A stretch of DNA of 64,000 nt. Origin: Diploscapter coronatus (Eukaryota; Nematoda; Chromadorea; Rhabditida; Rhabditidae). Below the pieces are notes generated by a model. That model saw nothing but the letters and a program-made list of their open reading frames with translations. It was not told the DNA's origin and did no database searches. This document shows, piece by piece, positions 48,094 to 61,300 of the stretch (position 1 is its first letter; each line of letters opens with the position of its first letter). The stretch lies in assembly GCA_964036155.1 (NCBI GenBank), contig OZ038422.1, positions 77,585,201-77,649,200 on the forward strand. The letters are read 5' to 3'. The position numbers and the translations under genes were made by a program.

Positions 48094-48440
48094 ATGACTT
48101 TCCATCCGGTAAAGTTATTCGTACTTCTCACCACATTATCTCCGCAAGTCTCTGCGTTTGAGTACAATTACCAATCATTGAAGAAAAATGAATCATTGGT
48201 GTCTAAAATTATTCAAATCAGTGATGCAATTTCGCCATTGATACGACAGTTGAGAATAGGGTAAGTCATACCGTATGCCGATAAAATCGACTGCAGACGG
48301 CATTTAGCAGAAATTACTTGTTTTAATTATGAGATTTATGATGAACATGAGCAATGTATTATAGCTATTCTGACGCACACGATAGCAAAGTAATTTTTGT
48401 CGAAGAATACGATCCGAATTTGGATAAATGAACTATGGTT
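48094..48440 (+). pseudogene. Decayed copy of the neighbouring signal-peptide kelch gene
   Basis: It starts with an intact signal-peptide exon (MTFHPVKLFVLLTTLSPQVSA, 48094-48249). About 100 bp on, a good kelch blade (HDSKVIFVEEYDPNLDK) is reached only after a shift of frame. The next codon, where kelch blades have Trp, is TGA (48429-48431), followed by TMV. The first exon resembles that of the gene at 48811 (both begin M-x-FH). Shift plus stop argue for a dead partial duplicate, though a missed exon structure is possible. Confidence 0.55.
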
Positions 48441-48810
48441 CCGCGATGTTACTGAACTAACGCTAGAATAATCTATAATATGTTATGACCATAACGATTC
48501 TTATAGTTGAATGATCAAATTTCACCATTATTCAGATAATTCTAAAATTCATAAAAACGAAACATCCTAACAGCGTCTCATTTTTCCAGCCGTTTTTTTT
48601 TCGAGTGTTAATGTTATTTGTCGAATTTTATGTCATTCAGTTTCAGTAATGTCTATTAGAAGAGAATTTCGCTATTATAACGGGGAACTCGCTAGGCTAT
48701 GGGAATTGATCAATAAATGAGCGTTTGAAATTATTCTGTTCTTTTTCGAAATTACTTTAATGAGAATAAATGTATTTCCCATTTAGCGTTACTCGAGCGT
48801 TCATGACTTG

Positions 48811-50259
48811 ATGAAATTCCATCATCCACCATTATTGTGTCTATGTTTGGCATTGAACTGTATTAGCCAAACTCTACCCTCGGAGCATGCTCAGGTAGAA
48901 TTTTATAGGATAACAATATTGAACATATCAAAGGTTTCAGGTCAATTCTACCAACTCGAATATAAAATCCAACGACAATTTCACGTCTTTAGGTGCTAAT
49001 GAAAAGTATGGATCTCATAGATTTGTTTAGATTCATGATAATCTAGACACCTGCAAGGAATAGTCTCGGATGGAAGCTTCCAAGCTATAGCTGATCCATC
49101 CGACACGTATGCGAATATAATAGCAAGGAATATCTCATCAGAAACAAATTTATCAAATACGGAAGGTAGTACGTCACCAACGGACTATGCCCAATCAAAT
49201 AGAAGGGATAAAACTTTATTCTATAGTAAGAAAATACTCTTTGTATAAATGAAAATTGATTTTAGTATTTAGTGTTTTATAATAACGGCAAAAGGTGGGA
49301 AGGGAGAATTTGCCTGTTTGATCCGCATACTAATTCTGTTGAGCAGATCTCGAACTTTGCTAATGATTTATCGCCATGGGACGTTGCAACCACAAAAGAT
49401 AAAGTAGATTAGTTTATTTGACATTGTTAATTTAGTAAATTTTAGATTTTCGTAACTAGATTTAATAAAAAGTGGTTTGAAACTTTCGATCTAAATACTC
49501 GACAAATCAATAGAGGTAACATTACAAAATCCAATAGATTGGTTTAATTTTATTGCATCCTTTGCAGGACCAGATCCGTCTGGATGGCGTAAAGATGCAT
49601 CTGTGGCTTATTTCAAAGACAAAGTGTATTATTTGGGTGGAGAGGGTCCTGAAATAAGGAAAGATACGAATCGCGTTGATGTAAGAAGACTGAATGAAAG
49701 CTCATGAAATAATATATTCAGGTTTTAATAGATGGAAAATGGCAAACAGGACCAGCTCTTCCTCTTCCAACTAGCGGTGCTCAAACAATAACATGCGATG
49801 AAATTTTATACGGTCGTATTATAATATATTCATTATTATAATTATGGATATTCAGTTATTTGTGGATGGGATAATAAGAAGATATACCGATTATCAGACG
49901 ATGAGCAGGAATGGATTGAAATTGGGGAGATTCCAGAACAGCGAATTTATTTCGGAGTTGCATCGTTAAATGGAAACATTTACATAACTGGAGGATGCTA
50001 GTCGTTAATTTTGTATGATAACTAATGTATCATTATATATTTAGTTTTGATGTACTAAAATACTGCCTGTGTTTCGATCCCTCAGCTCCAGTTGACAGTC
50101 AAATTTCTCGAATCGCTGATATGAATTATGCGAGAGAGCATCATTCGCTCATTGTCGCTAACGGGAAATTGTATGCAATCGGAGGGTGAGCTGAGATTTG
50201 GCATATCATACGAAATATGTTAACATAGATTTCGAGAACGTTATATGATTAATTTTTAA
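48811..50259 (+). CDS. Kelch-repeat protein with signal peptide
   Basis: Exons: 48811-48894, 48941-49005, 49047-49225, 49273-49403, 49446-49515, 49568-49680, 49722-49812, 49856-50000, 50045-50185 and 50229-50259 (349 residues, all in phase). The start is a likely signal peptide (MKFHHPPLLCLCLALNCISQT). An Asn/Ser-rich linker of about 80 residues with several glycosylation sites follows. Then come kelch blades, recognised by KVYYLGGEG, LYVICGWDNKK, NIYITGGC, YCLCFDPSAP, ANGKLYAIGG and spaced Trp. Kelch blades form a beta-propeller for protein binding. There is no BTB or BACK domain, unlike the common ubiquitin-ligase adaptors, so a secreted role is suggested. The frame ends at TAA 50257-50259, yet directly beyond it the same frame continues SIEEYDPQTNKWREVGK to a TAA at 50320-50322, just before AATAAA. 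Introns are short (40-60 bp). Confidence 0.78.
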
Positions 50260-50322
50260 AATTCAATCGAGGAATACGATCCACAAACGAATAAATGGCG
50301 AGAAGTCGGAAAAGTAACATAA

Positions 50323-51120
50323 AATAAAGCTTGATTATAGTAATCTCAGATTTCATATAGAAATTTTATTCAATAAAACGTGAAATAATACCTCAACTTC
50401 AATGCACATAATACAGACAACTCTCGAAGACATCTAATAAAGACGTTAAAAAATGCAACTGAAATAAATATTCTTTTTAATCAAGGTTGTACGAACTGAA
50501 TTTCGAACTGTCTGGAAGTTCAATTCAGTTCAAGTTCGATTTGCTCGAACTTCAGACAGCTCTGGATAAAATGGAATGACAGTCCACAAAAAGGAAAAAA
50601 TAAGCATTCAAATGATTCGAATTCATATGGCTGACGCTAGAAGTAGGTGATCAGTAGCAGCGTGAACTTAACAAAGACTAACATAAGATAGGTTAGACTT
50701 TTGCGTAATTCAAGATTAGAAGGATAACCTTGATCTATAAAAATTGTGGTCTAAATGAATTTCAATCAAATTCAAGCCAAAAATCTTTTCCATGAAAAAT
50801 TAAAACAAATGTATTTTTGTATTTTGATTGTGTCCTTCAATTTTGAATGGACTAATGAGATGAATGGTGTCATGAAGATAAGCGATACATAGAGAGCGGA
50901 GCAATAGCTCGTGAATGCGAGAGAGCAAACACATAACAAACGCTGAAAAGATAACAAAATGCTAGTGGCTCGAAAGAAACAGTGAAAAAAACGAAGAGAG
51001 TTGGTTAGTAGAGAGCACGGGGCTGTGCTCCAGTTTATGCACACAAAATTGCCGATCGATAAACAGCCAATCGGTTATTTCTACATTCGAAGTCCAATTA
51101 TTCGATTTTTCGGGTGAAAA
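50323..51120. other. Intergenic, 0.8 kb
   Basis: Holds a poly(A) signal at 50323 and an imperfect stem (50505-50521 with 50547-50559, CTGTCTG/CAGACAG). No gene seen. Confidence 0.5.
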
Positions 51121-53276
51121 ATGCCATTCGAGTTGAATTCATTCGAACAGTCAGACAATGTCTTCCTCAAAATGCCGCACTTCTTCAAGCCGCTTCAAGC
51201 GGTAAGAGTTTTTTTTTGTTTAAACTATTCTTGAAGACATTTTTATGCTGTGTTCTACAACTCATTGTAGTTACCGTCCTCTTTTCTGGGAAATAGTACG
51301 GAGAAGAGAAAAAAGAGGGTGGTAACTACAAGGGGTCGTGTTCTATTCTCTTCCCAAATCGACGAACCCTTTTGCCTGTGCGATTCGAGCCACTCGGATT
51401 TTATCGTTACTCGCTAACGGCTCCTGAGAGAATCTTTGCCGCGATAGTGCAACGAAAGTGCATCTTCGCGAGAGAACAGAGAGAAGCGCCACGCAGTCGC
51501 TCGCGAGTGACGATGAAATCCAAATGGTACGAATCGCACAGACAAGGGTATCGTCAATTTGAGAAAAGAGTATAAAGTTGTGGTCTATCTCAATAATGTT
51601 CTTAAATTCTGAAATCGTTTTTTTCTTTTCTTTCAAAAATAATATTCTAGCTGAACGCAGTGATCCTGGCGATTTGCGTGGGTTCAACGGCTGGTGTGGA
51701 TAATGGCATTTTGTGGTTCGTCATCATTACGTCGCTTTTGGTAAGGCATTGAATGAAACAATAGAGCAATTAATCTATTTTGATTTCGTCGGTATTTCAT
51801 TTCACACGATAGTGATAATGAATAAAAAAAGCGAGTGCTTTCGATCAAGATATGCTAATTCCTGTTGATAACTTTTTGCGATCTATTTTCTGAAAACATT
51901 TCTTTCAGATCTCAGCAGCCGTGACTGTCGTTTTCGCAATGGGAATCCAGGATCAGTTGATGGAGAGCATAACGAATGGAACTGTGCAGTGGAACTTCGT
52001 TGTAAGTACTTGTATAGTTTATTGATTTGGAAAAAAATACTAGACTTACGAAGGACTTCCTTTTTCATTGAACTTCAAATAGCAATGCAGCATCGATATA
52101 ATTTTTATACATGCGGATTGCTAATTTGTGACTAGACTTGAATTTTCAAAATGATTATTTTGAGGAGCTAATCTACTCGTTCATATTCGCAGTCCTCTCA
52201 CTCATCTCGATGTGGGTCTCATTCAGTCAAGCGAATCGTAGTCTCTACAGCACGTCTGCTGGATACATCGCTTCTGGGGTGAGTTTTTACTCAATAACCC
52301 GAAAATATCTATTCAATAATTGGTTTGAATGTGAAACCTAATATATTTACTCTAGTACTCTTAGAATTAATGAAAACCGTCAACGTCTCTAACTTCACCA
52401 TTTACTTACTCGAATTAGTAACTGCTAGCGTAAGATTATTAGAGCACACGGATGAAACGCATGACTACTTTACTCGTAGATTCAATCGAGCATGAACGTA
52501 CAGATTTGTTTCGATAAAATATTCAAATTTTTTCTGATATAACACTACGAAGGTCCACGGACCCAAGGTGGAAATTCCCAACGAAATCTACACCCATTGA
52601 ACTCGTCTGGTGGTGGGGAATCCAACGGTGTAATTCATTTTTAGAAATTATGAATGTTTGAACGAACGAAACAATCAATGTCACTCACCTCCTTACCATA
52701 GATTAGCCGTAAACTCATCAAATATTCCAAGAATTTGACTGGAGAGACGAACAAATAGCATCAAAATGACCTTTTACATAGCAGTGTGCATGCTTCTGCC
52801 TATTCTTGTAGGAAAATTGATGCTTTCTCCAGAATTTTTGATAATATTTTTATGAGAGCACTTTAATTATGCCTAATTAGCGATAATTGTCATGTTTCTA
52901 AGGAAAAAGCCAAGAAAAATAACCTAAAACGTAATCCAACCTTGTATCATTCCTTTACAAAATTGGCAACTTTGAAGCCCCACCCATTACACAAAGTAGG
53001 TCGATTAGGCAACAAATAGTGATATGATCATGATCTCCGTTTAGAGACGAGCAAAATGGCGTACGATTTATTGGGACTGGCTACACCTTTTCATTGCGAC
53101 CTTCCCTAGTAAATATCGATTTTCAGTTATTCTTCATCCTACACACAGCTCTGTATTCGGTGCCGTGTTTTGTGATCTATCGCGAATCCTCGACGGCAGC
53201 TCAGCGCGATGATCGCGTCGATTTCGGAGTTGAGCCGGCTCATCCCTTCCGCGATCCTCCCTATCAGGGAGTATAA
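51121..53276 (+). CDS. Four-pass membrane protein, MARVEL-like, unknown function
   Basis: Exons: 51121-51201, 51651-51740, 51909-52001, about 52165-52278 and 53127-53276 (175 residues). Four hydrophobic segments are visible: AVILAICVGSTAG, WFVIITSLLISAAVTVVFAMG, LIYSFIFAVLSLISMWVSF and LFFILHTALYSVPCFVIY. NGT in the loop after segment 2 could be glycosylated, and the C-terminal tail is polar, ending DPPYQGV. The layout matches MARVEL or tetraspan proteins, but I cannot name a family. The fourth exon needs a GAG acceptor (TTTTGAG), since the nearby TAG acceptor is out of phase. Intron 1 carries two foldback elements. Confidence 0.75.
51265..51331. repeat. Foldback hairpin in intron 1
   Basis: TTGTAGTTACC and a following CCTCTTTT at 51265-51287 are matched by their inverse at 51302-51331 with few differences. 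The loop is about 14 nt. Confidence 0.6.
51368..51547. repeat. MITE-like foldback in intron 1
   Basis: Arms 51368-51414 and 51503-51547 are inverted copies sharing TGTGCGATTCG, GGATTT and ACTCGC, around about 90 bp. It lies 36 bp after the smaller hairpin, in the intron 51202-51650. Confidence 0.65.
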
Positions 53277-55825
53277 ATACTCTATTTTCTTACTCTGTCA
53301 GCTCTTAAATCTAGAAACGCGGTTTTTCGATATTTATTTTTCCTCATATTTCTCCCTCTAAATTTACGAATTTCTATATCGCAACTTCAAATAACTTTGA
53401 AATTGGCAATAACGACAAGAAATTATGGGAGGAGCTATAAAGTTGGGGATACTTTTATCTCTCGCCTGACAATTCATACTATAACTAGAAATGATGATGC
53501 TCCTTCCATCTATTTTGACCTTGTTGTCAGACCTCAAATTTATTTCGAAGTCATGATAATTTATGCGGATCTCACTAGCCATATCTTGCATTTTCTGAAT
53601 GCTCAAATTATTGTGGTTCACCGTTTCACTTATTCCGAATTGAATAAAGTTCTAAAAGTTTTACAACTTTACATCAATTTTCAGGTACTAGCAAATATTG
53701 GATTGGACTGAACTCTGAGTTCAGAGTTTTAAAAAATTCAGATCCATTCCAACTTATGCTTAATACTTAACAAGCGGTTGAATAAAATGACCACCTAGGA
53801 TGTTTTCTAGCCAGTTTTTACCTCAACAAAATGACAAATTCAGCATCAATTTTTCAATTTAATTCTTCATTTCAGTCAACAATACTCCTTTTCGAATGGA
53901 TTGCGATTTAGAATAGGAAATGCGTAGCGATGCATGCATAAAGAAGATGTGTGAGAGAGTGCGAGATTAATGGCATTCTGAATATTCCTCCTTATGAAAT
54001 GCAAATAAATATTTGACCTTACTTTAGTAGGCTCTTTTTTGAGGTTGAACTGAAGATCAGAATTACTATATTCTAGGACTATTCATAGCTCGGTTTTTAC
54101 AAACTCTTTCTATAATTGCATAATTTTTTCATTATTCGAAGAAAAAATATTTCATTCAATTTTCTGATAGTAGATTCTAGCTTCAGATTCACTAGGAATG
54201 TGTGAAAAAAATGAGTATCTCCGAAAACTGCGAGTATTTTCCCCAAGATAAGAACGGCACGCATCCGGTGTTTTGTCTCAATTCACAGCCCAAATTGTAG
54301 CCCTTCGACTGAATTCCAATTTCGACAAATTGCAACCCACACAAATTTCTTCCGGCAATTTTATCGTACTTACGATTTCTCATATCTCAAAACATCTCTC
54401 AATATTCTCCCTCGAACAATTTTATTGACCCGCTTTTCTCTTGTAAAAATCTCAATTCATCGGTTAATTCAAAAATCTTTAAAAATATTAAATTAGAATA
54501 CCTTCGATTTCTCTATTATTCTAGTCATCGCTGACCAAAATGTGTTGAGATAAGAAATACTAATTTTATCCCAAGAACTTGTTGGATATAGTACACAATA
54601 AAAGTCTATTACCTTCGTTTAGAAGTTCGTAATTTTAGAAACACAACGTTATGACTTTGCGATGTTCAGAGGTTTAATTTCCCATTGAGAATACCCATAT
54701 CATTTCATCTCGTTTCTCTTCTTTATTTTGTTCAATTTCCGTTTTTATTTCTTGGTATTTCATCTGTTTCAAAGCCAGTAGCTGAGCATTTTTCACTTTT
54801 ATTTCAAAAAATACGATGATTAATTAGGGTAGAAGGCTATGTTTCAGAGTATAAATAGAAGAAGGCTGAATTAGTGCATTTGTAAAGGAGTGCGAAAATG
54901 AGAGAGGGCTAGGCTTAAATGAAGCACAACACATATTTTAGATCAATACCTTCATTTTTATCGTGGTCTGAAAAATCGTGTAGCTTGGAGAAATATTTTA
55001 TCATCACTTTTTCGGAAAATTACGGAGTTTCAAATCACTACATTCCTCACTGAAAAAGCTGGTGCATTTCAAATTCGAATTAATCTCCATATTTGCTCTA
55101 GAATTCCATGCTCTTCTAAAATCCTAAACATGCGGACATTTCTTCTCCAATTCAGATTCCGGAAACATGATTATCCATTCATCGGCGTGTATGTCGAGTT
55201 GCACTCTTCTCATCCTCCACAAATATCCACTTCTCATCGTTAAAATTTTATTTCATTTTTATTGCTGCTCCATCATACCTATATTTTCATCGATTCTAAT
55301 TATGATTGAAGTCGTTTTTGTACACAACGTTCATACTTTGTGTTTCTAATAAAATTCATTAAGCTCCTTTCTGCTTATCCTTATCCTAGAATCTGAGGAA
55401 GTTTACAGAATGTCTGAATTTTATTTTGCACCTAAAATATCTGCTTAACAGATAAATAAATTCATATGCTTGCGACACTCTTTGAAATTCATAGAAATCT
55501 GTGAGAAAGTGGGCCAGGGAAGTGCGAACTGCTAGAGGAATGACATTCGCGAAATTGCTCGAATCTTTTCATCTATTTCGTAAAAATTTCAAATTATGCA
55601 TTTTTGCCCTGAATTTTTAGTTACGAATAACTTTTTCAAACTCTTCCTCGAAACGTCGAATAGAGAATTTACAAGGTTGAGAAGCTCATATATCGAGAAA
55701 TACAAAAATCGCGTAATTAATTTCATTGATTTCTATATCAGAACATCTTTCAATTTTATTCCCTGTTTTTAGAAATCCCGAAAACTGGCGTCTTTACGTC
55801 AGGAATAAGTTGTGCGTTTCCCTGA
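53277..55825. other. Intergenic, 2.5 kb
   Basis: AT-rich. Overlapping open frames of 85-104 codons on both strands at 53364-53711 lack a good ATG or splice support and look random. Nothing else recognised. Confidence 0.45.
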
Positions 55826-56305
55826 ATGGGTACCGAATCGGAAGGCTACTTCCTGCAGCCATCGTCGCCACTCGATTCTGCTCTCTTCTTCGTCCTGGCT
55901 GCCTTCATTCTCAACGTCATCGTCGTGATCATCGCCTTCTGCTACTTCGACCCCTCCCCAGCAGAAGATCCGCTATTCACGAGAACTGTTCAGACTATTA
56001 GAAGGTAATATTTTTAGATCAACTTTTAAATTATTAAATTTTAAATATATATTTTAGATTACATAAAATGTGAATTTTCTACTCTTTAAAAAGATTTATA
56101 GGGTTTCTGTCAGCAATTTGATCTAACAAAAGGTTGTATCGAAATAAGCTACTTTAAAGACGTGATCCATGTGCAAATTGAAAAAAATGTTCGCCAGTTA
56201 TTTTATTTCAGAATGAGCCGAAGACCACGAAACACGAATGTCCGACTGTCGATCAAATCATCTGACAGTATTTGCTCTGATCCGGCTAATGTTCAATTTG
56301 TATAA
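55826..56305 (+). CDS. Small single-pass membrane protein, unknown
   Basis: Two exons, 55826-56004 and 56212-56305, join in phase (AG with A) to give 90 residues. After about 17 polar residues (MGTESEGYFLQPSSPLD) comes one strong membrane segment (ALFFVLAAFILNVIVVIIAFCYF). A basic, Ser-rich tail follows (RRMSRRPRN, KSSDSICSD) and ends VQFV, which could be a class I or II PDZ ligand. No family recognised. GC-rich coding sequence and clean splice sites support a real gene. Confidence 0.65.
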
Positions 56306-56870
56306 ACCGGTCAAATCTATACCTTGATAAATGATATAGCAATATTACTTGCTCATAGTTCAACGACCAATTAATAGCTTCTAGATCTAGTCATTAACTT
56401 CTCGAAAACAATGCATTGACTACAACTTTAGCCATCTTCATTCTTCGGGTATTTTCATTGCGAGTAATGATTATTTTTCATCTACAACAAATTGTTCGTA
56501 ATCTATACATTATCATTCATTAAAACTCTGGGTTTGATAAGAATGACCAATCAATTAATTTGATTATTACACCGAAATGTTAAAGTTTGCACCTTTTAGT
56601 TTGAAAATTAAAAGCAGTAAGAATAAAATTTCCTTCAAGAGCAATATTGCGTTAAAAATGTGCTTGTGTTATTGCAACTGTTTTGAAGGCTCGAATGGTT
56701 TGTTGAGGATTGATCGATAGGTCAGCAGGCAGCACATATCTACTTTCTCTTTCTTCACTCTTTACTCTACATCATTTCTTTCATAAAGATAGGCAAAGGT
56801 TATTGATTTTTTTCCTACTTTCTTTTGAAGAAAAAAATAAGTTTTAGGTAAAAGTGCGTGTCCAATAAAA
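56306..56870. other. Intergenic, 0.6 kb
   Basis: AT-rich. An acceptor-like TTTTAG at about 56847 lies 24 bp before the next ATG, consistent with trans-splicing of the downstream gene. Confidence 0.5.
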
Positions 56871-57836
56871 ATGCCAGTTGGTTATCAAAAACTGAAGAGC
56901 TATTCATCGAAAATCACAAATGCAATAGTAAGTTTCAGTGGAATTGGCAGATTTTGTAAATTTTTATGCATTCGAAAAATATCCAAATCAATTTCAGATT
57001 TTGAGAGGCTCATTAATAGCCCTAGTGGTATTTTTGTCGATCATTTTTATCCCAATCGTAACGCATTTGATATGGATCGTGCTAAATAAGCGGAATATGG
57101 CACTGGATGGAGCAGAAGCGTAACATATATTTTTAAAAGTTTTACGATCCAGTTAAACTTTTAGCAGCGATCTCTTGATAGAGTTGTTCAATAAAGTCGG
57201 ATTCCTGTTATGGTTTAGCGCCACTTTGGTAGTTTCTAACCAAATAATGACCGTTTATGAAATCCATTTAGATTTTCGCTATGTTCTACATTATATTCAA
57301 GCGATATCACGACAAACCCGCCATTTTGATGTCTATTTCGATTTTTGCGGTACAAAACTGAGCCAATAATTTAATTTTCAAAGGTAATTTCAGGGAAACA
57401 TCCAGATTTTTTTATTTGCCGCGGAAATTTACTTCTTCCTACGATTTATTGGTAAATATCGTATAAATTTCTAACCAGCGAAAAATTTAGGTTTATTAGC
57501 TCACTTGGACTCTAAAGGAACTCACCAACATACCATCAGAAATTTGTGGTATTCGGCGTTCTCTGGCATATTTTTCGGAGTAGCAGCAATGAGTAGGTTT
57601 TTGACTTGAATAATAGCAGAATTTATCCAACCATTAAATTTTCGATATCCCCCGATGACTTATGAGGCTATTCGAATCAATTCTTAAGACAAAAATTAGC
57701 TAGAGGCATTTATTTATTGATTGAGATATTTTCAGTTAATATCTTCTTCTTCGGGATAATCGAGTATCTACGAACGCATTCTAACCCGCCCACTCCTCCT
57801 CCTCCTGAAAAACTGCAGGAATCTGAAGAAGTTTAG
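56871..57836 (+). CDS. Four-pass membrane protein, unknown family
   Basis: Seven exons (56871-56927, 56998-57119, 57168-57228, 57272-57349, 57394-57451, 57491-57592, 57736-57836) give 192 residues with all phases matched. Four membrane segments: LIALVVFLSIIFIPIVTHLIW, VGFLLWFSATLIFAMFYIIF, QIFLFAAEIYFFLRFIGLL and FSGIFFGVAAMINIFFFGII. The ends are cytoplasmic by charge; the tail is Pro-rich (PPTPPPPEK) and acidic. The donor GTAACA of exon 2 is just before an in-frame TAA, so reading through would end the protein early. Family not recognised; the layout resembles MARVEL or DUF tetraspan proteins of nematodes. Confidence 0.72.
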
Positions 57837-58300
57837 GCTCTGATATCCACCATCTACAGGGTAAAATTGAGAGTTTTGCATTGGCATCAGATGATATTCG
57901 AATGAAAGATCTGCTTCAAAGTTGACGAATTCAGAAAAATTTCAAAGAACGACCAATCATTTGATTGAGGATTATGCAAAATCAAATGCGGACTAGAAGG
58001 GCATAACGATGAAAAAGCAGAATCCCATTTATTGTTTCATTCAATCACTCCAGCACGTTAATTTTACGGGTTTTTTTCTCTTAATATATATATATATTTT
58101 TAAATTCTGGCTTTCATTTACACTTTCACTGATCCTAATAGAATTTCTTCGATTTACTTTATTCTCATTTCTTCTATGTGCAATAATAACGTCGATATTC
58201 ATGTTTCAAGGTCCCATAAAGTGAAATTGATTCGTCACACTTTGTTATAAAATATGGTCGCTAAAATGAATAAGAATGAACATTTCGATTTTAGAAACGA
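57837..58300. other. Short intergenic spacer
   Basis: 465 bp with an (AT)n run at 58084-58096. An acceptor-like GATTTTAG ends 7 bp before the SLC26 ATG. Confidence 0.5.
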
Positions 58301-61300
58301 ATGTATTGTGTAGAAGAGTCAAATCGCGAGCCGATGTCCCAGGTATCGATTGATTTTCGAGATCACTTATCAGATCGCGTCGAGTGCTTTACTGATAAAT
58401 GCAACAGTTCAAAAGATCACTTTACTATCAGACTGCATGTCGCGCTCCGTGAATTAGTTTATTCTAATCCATAAATAGTTTCAATGCTTCTAGATTTAAA
58501 CGATGAGGTTTCTCAATTTTTCTTAATTCAAACAGTTTTATTCAATTTAGGAAGAATACGACGAGAAATATGGTATTGACGAAGAAGAAAATCACGCTTT
58601 CGTAGATAAATTCAAGAGGTTTGATCCTTCCTCATTAGGGAGATTTTGATTATTACTTTAGACAGCTCTACCTTTCATATTGTATTCCATTTTCTAGCCC
58701 TTCATCTTTTTGGAACGCCACCTGTAAATTCTTTCCAATTTTGAGTTGGCTGCCGACATATGATTTTAGGTAAATCTTTCCTTCCTCTATGAGAACCTTA
58801 TAACTTATTTTAGGAATCTCTTGGTTGGAGATATTGTTGGTGGTATTACGACTGGAATAATTCACATTCCACAAGGTAATCGTTGGGAGCTATTTTTGTA
58901 GTAAACTCCTAAAAACTCGTACTGAAATATGTAAATGTTAAGGTACTAAATTTGATTATAAATTTTTAGTTGGAATACCAGATCGAATAGTTCTGATAAA
59001 ATCTAGGAATTGCATATGCTGGTTTAAACGGCGTCGATCCCGTTTATGGCCTTTACGTTTCGTTCTTCCCCGTTCTCTTCTACATGTTTTTCGGAACATC
59101 GAGGCACGCTTCTGTCGGTAAGTTTCTCTTGAATTGAAGATTAATTTCCCTAACTCGAATTTTTATTCTTTAATTATTATTTAATTTTTTAGGTTCATTC
59201 GCGGTTCTTTCTCTGATGGCTAAGGATGCTGGAGAAAAGGTTATTTCCAGAACCTCAAAAAAATTTTCAAAATTTCTAGATCATGGAAAATTTCCGTAGC
59301 GATACACTTCCACCCCCGACTCCAATTGAAACAGCAACTATGCTTACATTTTGCATGGGAATTTGGCAGGTAATAATCAATTTTTGAATCAAAAGTCATA
59401 CATGTTTAGCTTCTCTGCGGCATATTTCGATTACAATTCGTCGTGTCATACTTTTCTGATTCACTGATTTCTGGGTTTACGACAGGTTATAAATTAAGAA
59501 TGTTTTTAATAAACATTTTCATTTAGGAGCTGGATGCCACGTTCTCGTGGCTCAATTCGATAATTTGATCGGAGTCACTACTCACAATTCTTCGTCGTTT
59601 TTCTACATTTTTGAGGCATGTAATTGAATAAAACTAATGACGCATTTGTAGTTTTCGATTATGAATTTGATTCCCTGTTGCTGATAATAGAAAAAATCAT
59701 CCAACTAATAGAACTTCCAATAAGATATCTCAGATCTTCTTTTATTATAGGACTTTAGAGAGTTCTACGAATTCCATCGCAAATCGAGCATGTTAACGTG
59801 TACACATGCATCATATCGGTTCTATCAATCATATTCCTGGAGATTGGGAAGGTAGGATATACTTTTTGGTACAGAACGATCATTACAGAACCTACCGTAT
59901 TAGTAGCCTAGATTTCATAAATCAGTTTGATAAAATTACATTTCTGAAAGTAACTGCTTCAGATCATTTGAAGATATCCAATAGAAAGTCACATTTAGGA
60001 TATAATTAGTCCATGGCTGGCAAAGAAGCATAACTTCAAATTTCCCCTTCCTTATGATCTAATTCTGATTATAATCTCTGCTGCAGCTTCGATAATTCTC
60101 CAATTCAACCTGAATTACGGAATCCGAGTTGTTGGGGAAATTCCAGAAGGGTTTGAAAATCAGCACAGTACCAATTTCATAGATATTTTCAGAATGCCCA
60201 GTCCGATTCTGCCAAATTTTTCAATTTTCCTTCCATCCTTGATTCATTCGATACCGTTAGCTGTAGTAACCATAGCAGTTCACATTGCCATGGCGAAAAT
60301 GTTAGCGAAAGATGTCGGATACCAGTTGGATGATCATCAGGTGAAATTTTCCCTTTTTAGTTGTTCTATTGCTTTAAGCAAATGAGTAAGAAAACTTCAA
60401 ACTATAAAAATAGTATGAGAAAAGTATCGCTCTTCAAATTTATGAAGCACATTCGGCGTAATATGATGCTGTTTCACAATAAATATTTAATTGAAATTGA
60501 TTTTCTAGGAATTCTACGCCCTTGGACTAACTTCAATGCTCTCCGCACTGTTTCCATTGTATCCGATGTCAACAGGAGTTGGCAGGACTATTGCTAGCAT
60601 CAAAGCTGGGACTAATACACAGGTAACCGAATTTTCTCTATTTCACTTTCAGGCTTTCAATGATCAACTCATTTAGCTATCGTCACTATTCTGCAGTGGT
60701 CTTCTATTTTTGGTCATTCTAAAAATCGGAAGTTACTTGGAACAATTGCCGAAGGTAAAAATCTCGCACACTTTAAACTTCAAAGACTTTTCAGTGCGTA
60801 TTATCAGCAATAATCGTTACCGCATTATTGTCGCTGTTCAAAAAGAAAGATGAACTCAAACGATTATATATAGTGTCGAAAATTGATTTTGTAGGTGCTT
60901 TAAAGGTTTTCATAAAAATATTTGACATTTTTAGATAATTTGGATACTCTCATTTGTCTCAACAGTTTGCATTGGCGTCATCGAGGGTTTGGCCATCTCG
61001 ATTTGTGCTGGATTGCTGAGCATCGTTCTAAGAACGCAGTGGTACCAAAATTACGGAAATCCACAACAAAGCTCCATAGAATTTTTTCATCACCTGTTTT
61101 TCTGAAAAATTTATTAAATCACTAGATCGAAATGCCCGAAGAAACGTGACTAATTTGACGATGATCATCCTCACTGATACTCAAATTTTGAATTCTGATT
61201 TGCTTTTTGAAAGAAACAATTTGAGGCCTCGATACGGTAGCTTCACTTATCCGACATCGCACAAATCCGAGTTGACCTCATCGATTTGCGTGTTTCGCTT

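Noticed and set aside
53364..53711. Open frames of 85 and 104 codons on opposite strands
   Set aside because: No suitable ATG in the longer one, no motifs, AT-rich; likely chance.
59629..59758. Extra SLC26 exon reading [16 protein letters not shown]
   Set aside because: Ends in a stop before rejoining, and the family aligns without it when 59616-59758 is a GC-AG intron.
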